Positions 1 through 11,780 of a DNA stretch of 64,000 nucleotides are shown in pieces. Every line of letters starts with the position of its first letter. Position 1 is the stretch's first letter. Both the position numbers and the translations under genes were made by a program. The stretch is from NCBI GenBank assembly GCA_907163375.1, contig CAJQUW010015583.1, positions 1-64,000 on the forward strand, written 5' to 3'. The notes below the pieces were generated by a model that saw nothing but the letters and a program-made list of their open reading frames with translations, was not told the origin of the DNA and did no database searches. Source of the DNA: Prostheceraeus crozeri (taxonomy: Eukaryota; Platyhelminthes; Polycladida; Euryleptidae).

Positions 1-252
1 CTTTCAAACGAGCTATCGTAAGACAAAATCCGTCCACTAGAACCAAAGTTAGAAGATTGCTGTCGGGGGGGGGGGAGTCAGTGAAATTTGATGAAAAATG
101 TTTTGGTGAAGGTCCCAGGTCGAAATGCCACACTTTGGAAAATTTTCAAAATTTTACCCATACAAAGTCACTCTGACACTTAGGATTTTTTCAGGTGAGC
201 GAGCTCCGACCTAAAATCTTGTAACCGCTCTAACTTTTGAACGGCTGGTCCG
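1..252. repeat. Fragment of the Polinton-end tandem unit
   Basis: This segment matches the ~291-base unit tandemly repeated inside the right end of the Polinton (42836-43872): the same G run, the same stretch ending in CAGGTGAGCGAGCTCCGACC, and the same GGCTGGTCCG at its end. It breaks off at 252, where unrelated retroelement DNA begins. It is either the edge of a second Polinton lying left of the window or a stray copy of the unit. Confidence 0.8.
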
Positions 253-350
253 CTAATAAAAATGTTCTATATTTCTCTTTTCCACACATCTCAGATAATA
301 CTGACTCACGGATAAAACGCGTTTTCCAAAAACACAAACTTAATGTTTGA

Positions 351-749
351 CTTACAAGACGCAATAAAACACTTCGTCAACAACTGAGACGAAATGAAGT
401 AGGTACAACACAACTATGCTCTCTTGCTAACTGTAAAATGAGAAATAAAGAATTATGCAACCGAAAAAACATTATCTACAAGATCCACTGTAACAAATGT
501 GATCAATTGTATATTGGCAGCACCATACACGCCCGCTTCAAGGAACATACCACAAGCCCTTCATCTTCCGTGTTTAAACATATTCAAACGTGCAAAGTAC
601 AACATTCGGACATCGATATTGACATTCTGGCCCACGATCATGACAACAGAAATTTGAGATTACGTGAAGCATTCATCATTAACAAATGTAAACCAACCAT
701 AGATAGTAGAACAGAACTTGACCGCTACCGTGATTTCCTTTTTTACTAA
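351..749 (+). pseudogene. Penelope-like element C-terminus (GIY-YIG endonuclease)
   Basis: The frame is open upstream of the first ATG (438) to about 351 and shows the linker-plus-GIY-YIG arrangement that ends Penelope-like retroelement proteins: a Cys-rich knuckle, then NIIYKIHCNKC and LYIGST as the GIY and YIG strands, then the conserved Arg/His helix and the late Asn. Known role: cutting target DNA to prime reverse transcription. The reverse transcriptase part is missing, cut off at about 252 by the Polinton-type repeat, so this is a 5'-truncated copy. The 3' side runs into a long T tract. Confidence 0.8.
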
Positions 750-824
750 TAACTTTATCATTTCTTCACAACATCATCTGAACCATTGAAGACATTGCAT
801 TCACTGTCAGTGTCAATTTATTTT

Positions 825-1140
825 TTTTTGTTTTTTTTTTTTTTTTTTTTTTTTTTATTTTTTTCTTTTTTTTGCCACTGGTAAAGATATGTTAATCCGA
901 GTACAACCTGTTATTGCATAGTTCTACATTCCTTCATTAACATTATCATTGTAATCATCTTGTCATCTCATTGTAAATCTCATTTTCAAAAAATTCCTCA
1001 TAGTTTTTTAAACCTTTGTAATCTTTTGTACCTGAAGCGATTGATTGTGGATGGCGATCGAAAAAGGGGGAAAAAATCAAAAAGAAAAAAAAAAAAAAAA
1101 AAAGACACTAAAAAAATTTTGTACATAAGAAAAATAATAA
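825..1140. repeat. Poly(T) and poly(A) low-complexity tracts
   Basis: A T-rich run lies at about 820-875 and an A-rich run at 1070-1115. Short ORFs across them encode only Lys/Ile runs. The tracts probably derive from retroelement 3' tails. Confidence 0.6.
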
Positions 1141-2029
1141 TTTAGATCTTTAAAATCCTGACTCTTTCCGACTCAACTATTACTCAATGACTGGTCATGG
1201 CATTTTCCAAATACTGAAATGCTTTGTTTTCTTCCTTGGAGCCCTGCAAGCTAGAGTTGCAACACAAAAAACATCCCATCAATAACATTTACAAAGAGGA
1301 TCGTTTTATTATCATCAGTGTCAGAAACTCTTGAACTTAACTTTGCAATCAATGTTTCATCCTAATTTTATTTGACAGCAAAAAATCACACTTTATTAAA
1401 TACACTCTATTACATCTTTTATCTTAGATTATTTCTCAATTCCACCCACGATGCAAGAATTCTAACATAAATGAGACGTTTACAACTGGAGAATGTGTTT
1501 TCCTTTATAAGAACTATGAGTTACATATAATCAAACAGATAACTTTATTAGCTAAATGAATTATAAGCGGATTCTCCTGGAAATGAGAGTTTTGCAATGA
1601 AGCATTTTCAAATCTGCGTATGCTGCCTCCATGCGGTCAGAAAAAATTGATGCGAGCTCTTTTTAGTGACTGTAGATTAAATTTGACGAATTTTTCAAAG
1701 AGTGCTTATCATGGGATTCCTCTAGTCAAAGTGAAGCTTTCTAGAGAGTGGACAGGAGGTTACTACGGAATTATGATTGCAAAACATTCCTGTCTAGTTC
1801 ACTAAACTTTTATAACACATCACTATTCTAACAGACATCCACCTGCTCGATCCCAAACGGCATTCGAAATTAAGTGTTCTGCTCAAATGCATGTTAGATG
1901 CAGTGCGTAGTCTGATTTCATTAATTGTCAGTAGCATGAACACTACTATTGTCGGTTCATATACTGTACTGTACATACACAGATATTTCAGGACATTTCA
2001 CGTTTTCCGTGATGTTATAAATCATAGAG
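1141..2029. other. No recognisable gene
   Basis: AT-rich sequence with only short shadow ORFs (at most 71 codons). I see no domain, repeat pair or RNA gene here. Confidence 0.5.
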
Positions 2030-2855
2030 TAGGTATATTGGGTGGAGTAGTAACTCAGCATTTATTAAATCACCAATGTGTATACAGTTTCGATTTTATT
2101 AAATGAACTCGAGGTGAATGCAGTAGGAATTGTTTCCAAATGTGGCACACGCACATTTATGCAGTTTTGAAGAAATTACCATGGAATTGACTGATTATGA
2201 TAGTATAATGCAAAAGGAAATGATATTATATTGCAGATCCTCCGTGTCATGACAGCCTTGGAGTAATGTTTGCTAAATTAGCAACTCAATGGGCTGCTAT
2301 TGGTTTCATGCTCTAATCTCAAGAGTATAATCTTATGTGTGATCATATCGTAGGCAACCTGCCACTGGTAGAGCAAAATAACATAATGAAAGACAATGAT
2401 TTCAACTGACTTAAAAATATGTAGATGTTTCCACGTCACTATTCAGATTCAAGAGATGAAAATAAATTTAGTGAATCATAAAATCATGCCGATGAAAATT
2501 GAATTAAAAACATGAAATTACAGTCAAGAAAGCACAATAAGATCTCGACTTTTTCATGAAGACTTCCAATATGATGCCGTTCATTAGATTTCCTTGATCA
2601 TCAGCATAATTTCCGCTTAGTTACGATGCGTGTTAGCAAATATTCATTCATCTTGATATCCAACTTGTTTCATACATGTTTCATACTACTTATAAAGGGA
2701 CGTCAGGTCGGTAGTATATACTCGTAAATTGACAAAAATTTAGCTTTTTTAAAACTGCTCAAATATTTTTTTGGACCACAGGAACGTAATCTCCGCAAAA
2801 AAGCGGAATCTTTTCGTATAAAAATTTTCAGTGTATACAGATACCTTTTTGGGTC
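2030..2855. repeat. Half copy of a long-palindrome repeat family
   Basis: 2030-2200 and 2430-2690 align in the same orientation with 53394-53575 and 53586-53830, and 2745-2850 aligns in reverse orientation with 52560-52666. The full family therefore appears to be arm C', arm A', centre, arm A, arm C. This copy keeps only centre, A and C. Bases 2240-2430 are absent from the other copy. No protein is encoded. It behaves like a non-autonomous DNA transposon with long inverted arms; class unknown. Confidence 0.65.
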
Positions 2856-3142
2856 GACACTCTACCTACATATACTTTCCTATGTTATGAATTCTGGTGT
2901 GCTGAAGGAATTCCTTATTGTATGAAAAAAGAACAGACAGTTGATGTAAAAAGAAACTGATATTTAGAAAGTGAATTTTTCAATAATAATAATAATATAA
3001 TTAATACCGCTATTTGTTACAGCATGCTGGATTTATGAACGTTACAACAACACGAGGACACATAGAAATCGGTTAAAGTTGCAAGAATGGGATAGTTAAA
3101 GAAAGAATTAATAATAATTCAAAAATGAGAATATGACCACTA

Positions 3143-3655
3143 TTGCAAACTGTATGTAATAAAAGAACTTTAAAACGACAAATGGCATCCTTATTAGCAT
3201 CTAGAGCAACTGCACTTTCAATGAAGACAGTCATCTACAAGCCATGTGTGCGTACCAGCATGTTGAATGGTAGCGAGACTTGGGCCATGTCATCAGAGTG
3301 TTTGAGGCGACTTAGGGTAAAGGAAATGAGAAGGATCCGTTGGATGTGCGGAGTCTCCTCTCGCGACCGCATTTCCAATTAATTGCTCAGAAGAGGAATA
3401 TACCTGGAGCCTATCGGTGACTCTATCAGGCGTGGTCATGTGGAAAGGAAAGACGAAAGGATGAAGCGCGTGCGAAAATTGAGGGTGGATGGTCGCCGAC
3501 CAGTTGGACGTCCAAAGAAGACATGGAGCGCAAACATTAACGAAGACTTTCGAGCACCTGGGTCCCGTATGGAAGATGCAAGCAACCGAGCGAAATGGAG
3601 AACTGCCATACAAGCGAACCGTCGTACCCAACATGGATGGAACAATCGACGTTAA
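3143..3655 (+). pseudogene. 3' end of a non-LTR reverse transcriptase
   Basis: One frame with a single in-frame TAA at 3380-3382. Before it is the typical tail motif GSETWAMSSE followed by IRWMCGVSSRDRISN; after it come GHVERKDERM and GRRPVGRPKKTW, the conserved C-terminal tail of many LINE ORF2 proteins. Catalytic motifs are absent, so it is a 5'-truncated copy with a nonsense mutation. Confidence 0.85.
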
Positions 3656-4806
3656 ATGGTACAACTTTGCAGATGCAGATGGCAAACTACACATGTACAT
3701 AAAGAGAGGAAACAGCACGAGTAAGACTTGAAAAAACATTTCACCAAGTGGATGACATTTATCATCAACGATAAGTTTGAAAATCATATGACGAGACTTA
3801 CAAGCAGACCGAATATCGTCATTGTCTTCCTACATGCCCATTTAGCTCGCAGATTCTGTGAACGACGTGTACAATCAAAAGTTAACTGTCTTTCTGTATA
3901 GTATCATTTTACAAACATCCAGTCTACTATACTAAATATTCAGTTTTCCTGTGTATCTATAGAAGTCAGAAATCGAGTGCAACCTCTATGTCATAAATTG
4001 TTCTGTATTCAGTTGCATTTTAAAAGCAGGCCCTCGCTAAAGCCAGTTAATGGCTTCCATTTTAGTCCAACTAACCAATAGCGAATATCCGAATTTCTAT
4101 ATTGATATCACTGCTATTCGAAACTAGTCACTATTCAATTATTACTGACACCATGTCGATGAGTGCCAAAAGACAATGCGTCGAATTTATTGCTGATTGA
4201 CCTTGCATTTATAATCATGAATATGAACTATAGCTATGAATTTTATAACCAAGCAGATTTACGACGAGAGGCATGTTGAATTGCAGATTGAATTGAAGGC
4301 TGATCAGCACACGACGAATAATTAAAATTTACTAATACTTTCCTACTAAAATTATACTTAGAACAATTGGGATGTCGTACGAGGACATCCCAATGAGACG
4401 TCTGATGAAATGCGAGACGAAGATGGACTTGATACTGCATCGTTGTAGAAATTGTACAATGTACATGTATATAGCATTGTGTAGCGTTGAGCATTGCGTT
4501 GAAAAACGATGATAGCAGCACTGACAAAGTTGAACAGAGGTAAGTAATTTGACCGTTCTTCAGTGCGACAAGCAATCGAATGTCGACCCTCGTATAAATG
4601 GAAATTTGGAGAGAAAATGTTAATTACAATAAGCCGAAATGATCATCAGAGAATGTTAAATTTAATACACTGAAACTCTATCCTGTAGGTACACATTGTT
4701 TTTTGTAATTATGTGAGAGAAAACAATGATAAATTTACTTATAGAATTAAATGCACTAATACCTTAGACCCATGTGTAATTGATCAAGCGACGGGAGATC
4801 ATAATG
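3656..4806. other. No recognisable gene
   Basis: AT-rich sequence. The longest ORF (110 codons, minus) has no recognisable motif. If the exon at 5165 belongs to a + strand gene, this stretch may be part of its last intron. Confidence 0.4.
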
Positions 4807-5080
4807 ACTTTTTAGCAAAAAAGTAGAAAAAACTTCCTAAGTAGTTTAAGGACGTCGATGTAACAATTTAAGTAAATATCGTAAATGGACAGATCTTCGG
4901 CGTCCAACGCCTTCATTGGTCGATCTCCTAGTAGCGTTGCGCTTTTGTAATTCCGCTATTGTAAGATCGACGAAGGCGCTGGACGCTGAAGATCTGTCCA
5001 TTTACGGTATTTACTTAAATTGTTACATCGACGACCTTAAACTACTTTAGGAGTTTTTACTACTTTCTTGCTGAAAAATC
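4807..5080. repeat. Palindromic MITE-like element
   Basis: Two arms of ~110 bases are inverted copies of each other (4807-4940 and 4970-5080), both carrying the block around GTCGATGTAACAATTTAAGT and AATGGACAGATCTTC, separated by a short loop. The outer ends read GACTTTTTAGCA and, reversed, GATTTTTCAGCA. There is no coding capacity. It lies 84 bases upstream of a splice acceptor, inside the last intron of the ABCB6-like gene. Confidence 0.75.
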
Positions 5081-5164
5081 TTTGAGCCATGTTTTGCACA
5101 TTTATTCACTAGGAGTCCTTAGAAGCAGTTGTCGCCCTAATGAACTTTTTTTATTTCTTTGTAG

Positions 5165-5276
5165 TCACGTCGATCTGCTATCTCAAGAAGGCCTATACGC
5201 TACCTTATGGGAGGAGCAGCAACGACAACTGAAAGATTCAGAAGAAAATGATGACGATGAACCCATGATCTCGTAA
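5165..5276 (+). CDS. Last exon of an ABCB6/HMT1-like half transporter
   Basis: A polypyrimidine tract and TTTGTAG mark a good acceptor at 5164. The exon opens in phase 2 and reads HVDLLSQEGLYATLWEEQQ, then an acidic tail and a stop (5274-5276). This is the ending of half-size ABC transporters of the mitochondrial/lysosomal B6-HMT1 type, just after the nucleotide-binding domain, where the family has H-x-x-LL-x-x-x-G-x-Y-x-x-x-W-x-x-Q. Known family role: ATP-driven export of porphyrins or metal-thiol complexes. Upstream exons are not visible in the window. An ATG exists at 5082, but its codons up to 5164 look like intron. This is probably the only host gene piece here. Confidence 0.7.
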
Positions 5277-5353
5277 CCTGACCAACTCACCCTTCATTGT
5301 GTTTTTGTCTATGCTCTGTTCTTGCTCATATATTGTTTATGAATTTTATTTCC

Positions 5354-5359
5354 ATTAAA
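5354..5359 (+). terminator. Poly(A) signal ATTAAA
   Basis: The common variant hexamer lies 78 bases past the stop codon of the ABCB6-like exon, consistent with the gene ending here. Confidence 0.5.
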
Positions 5360-6107
5360 GTGACTGATGCTGTGATATGTGTTTTGCATGACTTAATTTT
5401 GATGCGACAATCAAAGCTTGAATTTGAGGAAAGGATGTGCTGAAAGTGTTCTCAAAAATGATCGAGGAACTAATAGCAGAAGTTGAAATTGGCGAATGTG
5501 GTATTTGGTAATTATGTGGGTTTGAGTGTTTTAAAATTTGCATACTTATAAACATGCACTTTCTGAACAATTCGTTGATGAATCTTCATATAAAACAAAA
5601 TTTCTTCAATTTGATGCTATTTTTGTTTTTCATAAGCTTATCATAAGGACGTATTTATGAACTAATAAAGATGGGTACCTAATGGTAATTAAATTGGCTT
5701 TGAACAGCCAGCTAGCTGTATGTCCTTCGCTGGTGCTGTGATGGAGCAGTAGGGCCTACATCCCTGTGGGAACGCATCTTGCGAAAAGTTTGAGGATTAT
5801 CAGCTGCATATGATGTCATAGAGTTCAGTATAATATTTTTTAGCATCTTCGCTTGCGATTGCGAAGTTCGCCGGCGATTTCGCGCATTTGCCCCCACCTT
5901 TAACTCCCTTAAAATTCTTATTTTCTCTGGGAATCCCTTGTCTTCGCCAGTGCCGAGGCTGAATTCCTTTCTCCCACACCTTAACGATTCTCACACATGG
6001 CCGAACTAGCTAACAAAGATGCTGCTTACTTGATAATGCACAAATAATGGAGAATCTACTTATGTCGATTTGCATACTCCTGACATAAAAAATTTACAAT
6101 TAGCCCT
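5360..6107. other. No recognisable gene
   Basis: Two overlapping minus frames (5712-5994) look protein-like for short stretches but share no motif I know and change frame; they are not called. Confidence 0.4.
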
Positions 6108-6252
6108 ATCAACCACAAAAGTCGCCCAGCGGTCGCCGCGACAGCCCTCGGCGTTGCCGAAGTCGCCGCCGCCCGGCGACTCCTGGTGGCGGTCGCCTCG
6201 ACTGTAAGTGGGCGACCGCTGTCAGCAGTTGCCTCGAGTGTCAACGGCGACC
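6108..6252 (+). repeat. GTCGCC-rich repeat, copy 1
   Basis: GC-rich island in AT-rich DNA in which GTCGCC / GGCGAC hexamers recur every 10-25 bases. It begins with CCCTATCAACCA, which is also the (reverse-complemented) edge of the copy at 11450-11705. Likely a minisatellite-like non-autonomous element. Confidence 0.6.
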
Positions 6253-6589
6253 TTCATCATATGTCTGGTTTTAGCATTTAACTAGCCTCCATGATGTCAG
6301 AAAGGCAATATTCCTGCTTCGCAAAACTGATAAATTACAAAAATTTCGGCAATCAGCTTCAGAGTTTCTAATTAAGACTCAAATGTAGAATGCTTGTGGA
6401 AAAAGATGCTTCTGATGCAGAAATTCGAACGCATTTAATCAAACTAGATCAATGCATTTCTCTCGAGAAAATGAGTCGTGGGACCTCGTCAAAAAGGTCT
6501 TGGGCCACATGGAAAAAAATGGGGGCCAACAAATTTTTCGAAAATGACTTATTTGGAAGTAAAATGCATTGATCATATCAATTTGTGGA

Positions 6590-6597
6590 CCGTTCTC

Positions 6598-6652
<55 letters not shown>

Positions 6653-6800
6653 GACAAAATGACGTGAAATGTGATGTCTTGAAGTCGAGGGTTTGACGCC
6701 CCCCTAATTTTCACGTTTTATCTTTTTTGACAGGTGACGTGGTCGTGAGCTCGGCCCTTAATGTTCACTCGAGCTCTAATTTTGAATATTAGAACCGACC
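6590..6800. repeat. Poly(C) tract and degenerate Polinton-end-like unit
   Basis: A run of about 50 C (6600-6650) is followed by a segment that keeps the order of landmarks of the Polinton-end unit: CAGGTGA, GAGCTC, a CC-AA stretch, GCTCTAATTTTGAA. Similarity is patchy, so descent from the same unit is an inference. ORFs through the run encode only poly-Pro or poly-Gly. Confidence 0.4.
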
Positions 6801-9800
6801 CCAGAGTTTGTCACACACATATTGAGCAGCGAATTTGTTGTGATTTCTAAGAAAAACGTATCTCCAAATGTTTGTGGACTGGCCCGAAACTGTCATCGAT
6901 CGGCTGTCTGGCACATGTAGGCAAGTTTTTCCTTGGAATAAATTAAGCCTTAGCTCATTTCTCTCAGTGATTGTTCGCTACATTGGATGATGATGCATTC
7001 AATCGTGAAATGTTGCGTCAAACATCTTTGGTTGCCGATGCTTCATATATATTTGCATGACGCCCATACGATGGCAATGAAAAAAATTGCTCAAAATTCT
7101 TGATATTTGACCGTTGAACTTTATATCATTCTGACCATGATTTTGACTATGGTCCTGAATTTCACCGCTTTGTCAATTTTTTTGGTCAATCAAGGTTTGC
7201 AAGTTAATTCTATCATTAAATTCTGATATGAATGGAAGAATCCTCAACTGAGTGTCTGCTTAATATCTCGGTCGCTTCAAGCCTGTGATACAGTAAGGGA
7301 AGAGAAGGGGGAGAAGGAACAGAATTCTATTAATAGAAGAGCCACAGAATTAAAAATATTTTGTTTATCTGCTTCGGGTGGGCGCGCAGGGGGGGGGGGG
7401 GGGATGAATCTATATTCTGTGAGAAGAGCGCCTTTGGATCCAGTCAGCCGATGAGCAGAATTTATCGAATATATGATGATTGAAAATCGAGATGAGAGTT
7501 AATGTATGGAAGCTCTGTATTCTTATATGATTAAAGCTGATAACTTTCTCGTGCGCCTTCGATAGCGCAGCGCAATCGGAAGGATCAACATTTCAACTCG
7601 TAGGGAGTGAAAAATAGAGGTCATCGCTATCATTTCACAAGAGAAATAGCGTCTGAATAATCTTAGACGTTACATTCGTGTCTCTACTTTTGGGAGCTGC
7701 CTGACTGACACCTGCGGACATCGCTGTGTAATATTGAATTGATCTTATTAAGGGATTATCAACCAAATTACAATATAGTAAATGCGAGGAATATCCTGAG
7801 CCGAAATATATTGATAGAACGGATTACTTATCAAACCGAAATTCGGTATCAGGTAAGCCGAATGAAGTGTAATAGGATAAAATTTAGTAAATAATAGCCG
7901 GTTAACCTGCGCACTACACATTATTACAAACACTGAATTAACTGAAATATTTCAACAAGATAACTTTTGAATTAGATGTGATGTTAAAAAAGTGTTCCTT
8001 TGGTTATAAATGTTTTGAATATAGGTTAAAGACAAGCCAACATTTCACGGACCATTCAGATCGGAATAGGTGCGGACAGTCTGAACATCGTATAACGAAT
8101 CGCTTTGTATGAATACAGTTAATCCAGTTGAAGCTCGTTAAATCCGGTACACGGATAATTAAGACTTCGGTCAATTATAGATCAGTACGGCCGCTTTTGT
8201 ACATTTGGCGGGCTCATATAAGTTGCTTTGAATTCATTCAGACTTTCAATAATTAAGAGATAGAAAACCTCGGTATTTATGCTCTTAATTATCGGAGCTT
8301 GGGACTTGCAAGATACTTTGCACAGCGTTGGCGCTCTAACTGATGGTTCGCTGCAAGTGAGATAAAGGGAGGGGTCTGAAAAATTCTGCGCGACGTGGGA
8401 ACCATTAGACCGGGCTGTGAATTAGGTTACTAGTTCCCACCTTCGACCCCCTGAACATTTCGACCCCCATAAATTAAGTCACCTTGGCCCCATAAAATGG
8501 GGTTCTAAAAACTCTACGCTTCTGTTATAGTGCGTTGGCAACAATATATTAGTTAAAATTTGATGTGCTATATTCAATTTCCTGGCCTATTAGCGTTGTG
8601 CTGTGTATAAGCTCCTCTGGTTGTTACATCGGATTTTTAACATACTATTAAAGATGTCAAATTCCGCGGTGTTGTGGGTTTATTTTTCCTAATGGATATT
8701 TCGGCCCTAATTTGACAATAGACATAACGCGGTAAACATTTTACGAGTAAGCTCGGCAACGTTTAAAATATTTCATTTAACCATACCTCATTCCCATAGA
8801 GATTTCACTAAGTTATCTCATTTTTGGAAGTTACCACTACATGCATCATCGCGATAGGCGTTACCTCTGTATAGCTGAAACTTAGACGAAGCTATTGGCT
8901 GAATTTTCTTAAATTCGCGTGCTTTACGTTTGCTCATTCGCTCATCGGCAAAAGTAGTCTTTAATTATTTTTAGTAAGCTTAATGAGGTCTCATGTTTAA
9001 TGTTTTACAGTAAAATATTTTGCAGAATTTTCAGGGATATCGTGAAATTGAGAGCGATAGCTTTGTCAATATAGGTTAATTGCGCATTGTTGCTTGAAGC
9101 AAATGATTCGTCAGATCGAGAGAGCCTGTTTAAGTCGATTGGTATTAAAGCGTCTATGCCGGTTTATAAAAAGTGTCTTATCTTCGGAAGTACTTCATCC
9201 AGGTCTCGGATTATCCCATTCCTTGAACTGCGAATATAAAAGGGCCATATACTAACACAGAGTGGCCACACTATTAGGTTAATCGTTTTGAATATGTTTA
9301 AGTTGTATGTGCGAATGGGTAGCCTTTAGAGTGCTAAATTTAAAACCAGATTTAAATCAATGCGAGCTATGCACGGTTAATTGGATTTCTCAATCCAATT
9401 TTTCAAATCTTCTAAATTATGGTTTCACATATCTTATCGGCTTACTACGGCCTGTATTTTAGCTGAGCTGATATTGTCTATCTGACGCCTTCGTCATGCC
9501 GTAAACCGTTACGCTCGCCTTTGGCCCTGTCTAGTCAATTTCTCCTGTGGGCCACGTCATCAATTCTAATAAGATAGATCTCAGAAGAAATAGAAGAGCT
9601 GTAATTAAACTTTTGCATGCTACCATTTTCTAACAAATAAATCTGATAGCTGTTTCAGGATGCGAGCGCTGCAATGATCACAGTCCAGAGAATGAATGTA
9701 TTTCCGGTTTGCGTATCTCAATCTTATAACATCTCATTTATCAACAGGAAATTGAAGAAATTTCGGGGATTTCGAAAAATATTGGATGAGTTGTTTCAGA

Positions 9801-9949
9801 CCTCCCATTCTATCTGATAAACTTCACAACCTATAGTGATGTTTTTTTTTCTATCCTGCAGGAGCGCATGATATTGACTAATTCTTACAAGAGCCGGTCC
9901 CTTATTCCTTTACTCGCCTGTCATTCACCGTTTGTGTCCTTAACTCTAG
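6801..9949. other. No recognisable gene
   Basis: About 3.1 kb without coding signal in any frame. It contains a run of about 15 G at 7389-7403 but no repeat partner that I can find in the window. Confidence 0.5.
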
Positions 9950-11349
9950 CAATATTATACTCTCAAAATTATCCCTCTCCTCAAATTCAATTCTCACCAC
10001 ACAATCCACTCACTACTACCTCCAATTCCTATACTTCCAAACATATATTAACAATCCAATTATACCAAACCATATTCACCTCTCATTCTATTACCACCCC
10101 CCCTATAAACACCACCCTCCCAATATCCCTCCAATAAAACATCCACCAACCTTAAACAACAATCCATTATACACCCCCTATAAACACTACTCTAACCATA
10201 CTCCAATAAACCATCACCAACCTTAAAACAATCATTCATCCATTATTTCACCCAAACCACAACTTCCCCCCCCTATCTCAAAACCCAAACCCCATCCTAC
10301 CACCTATCACCAACAATCCACTCACCCCCATCATACCCTTCCCAACCCCTCTCTTATCACCCCCCCCTCCATCAAACCCCATCCACCAACCCATCAAAAT
10401 CTCCCCCCCCATCAAACCATTCCACCCACTCCCCCCCACCCACCCCTAAAATCCCATATAAATCACCAAACATAACATCTAAAATTCCACATAAATCAAA
10501 CTACCACAAAAAAAAAAAAAACAACACCCCCATATACAACAAATCAATAAATCCAACATACCTACCTATTCTCCTCAACCCACAAAACCCACCTCCAAAC
10601 AAAAACCTTCCATCCTACACCATCAACCTTCTTCCCCTTCACCCCCAAACATCCCTACCTCACAAAACCTTCAAAATTCATTTCACAAACTATCATACAC
10701 CAAACCCCTTCCTTCCCCCCACCAAACCCCCAACACCTCCAAAAACCCCCTCCAAACACTATCTTACACCCCCCAAACCACTCCCCCCCCCCACCATATC
10801 ATCTCCTTCCATCTTCCACCCAAAATCATCTTACACCCTCACTCCCCCTAACTCAATCATTCAATAATCACATCTCATTACCAATATCCATCACCCCCCA
10901 AAAAACCCACTTATCCACCCAAAAAACCACACAATACAAATATAACAACCCAATTAACACATATACTCATTACATACCCACACACACACCAAATCCTTCA
11001 CAAACAACCCCCCACCCACCTCCATAAAAAATACCCCAAAAACCATTCCCAACTCATCAAAAAACATACCCAAATTATACCACCAAACCCATAAAACCTT
11101 CCTAAATTAATTCAAACTCAATACACAACAAAATACAAACTCATCCAATCCAATCCCAAAATAAACCACAACATAACACAATAAATAATACTATCTAAAA
11201 AAAAATAACCAAAATTAATCTACCCCGATCATAACCCAAACAATAAACATTCTTTCACAATAAAATTCAAATAAACTTATCATTATCTATATCCCACAAT
11301 TCAACCTTATACCACAAACCTAAAAACAACAAACACCACCACATCCCTA
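9950..11349. other. Tract almost free of G (1,400 bp, one G)
   Basis: From 9950 to 11226 the + strand has no G at all; a single G follows at 11227, then none until 11350. The tract is built of A, C and T with many C runs and is not a simple tandem repeat, although two ~80-base units around 10094 and 10175 resemble each other. Both borders return within a few bases to normal composition. The ORF at 9868-10137 is open only because two of the three stop codons need G. See findings. Confidence 0.95.
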
Positions 11350-11449
11350 GTACTCATAGTTTATTTCAGTGGAGCAATACTGATGCACCTGCATCTTAGG
11401 GAGATAGCTAGTGTTTTACTAATTAATATCACAATTGGAAATTTCAACT

Positions 11450-11705
11450 GAAGGGTAGGGGCAAATCGGTAGAATCGGCGACCGCAGCTACCTACAGGCG
11501 ACCGCACCTCATCTGCTAGGCGACCGCTGTTAGACCTCCGGGCGACTTCGCCCCGGCTCTTAAGGCGACCGCCCCAGGCAGTCAGGGCGGTGGACAAATT
11601 AATAGGAATCCCGGCGACGCTGAGGGCGACCTTTAGGCGACTCCGAAGGCGACTGACCATGGCGGTCGCGGCGACCGCTCTGGTTGATAGGGAGTGTTTG
11701 AAGTG
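11450..11705 (-). repeat. GTCGCC-rich repeat, copy 2
   Basis: GGCGACC motifs recur about a dozen times, e.g. CGGCGACCGC, AGGCGACCGC, GGGCGACTTC. It ends with TGGTTGATAGGGAG, the reverse complement of the edge of copy 1. The shared edge shows one repeat family in opposite orientation. Confidence 0.6.
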
Positions 11706-11780
11706 TGGTAAATTATCAGTGGTAAATTACCGGTAAGACTGAAATAAATTTAAGCGATTTTTCGGGGTTTCCTGATTATA

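Noticed and set aside
5712-5994. Possible host exons on the minus strand
   Set aside because: Two frames overlap, no family motif, no good splice borders.
6439-6714. ORFs through the poly(C) run (poly-Gly / poly-Pro proteins)
   Set aside because: Pure by-product of the C run; no homologous flanks in the frame.
9868-10137. 89-codon ORF in the G-less tract
   Set aside because: Open only because TAG and TGA cannot occur without G.
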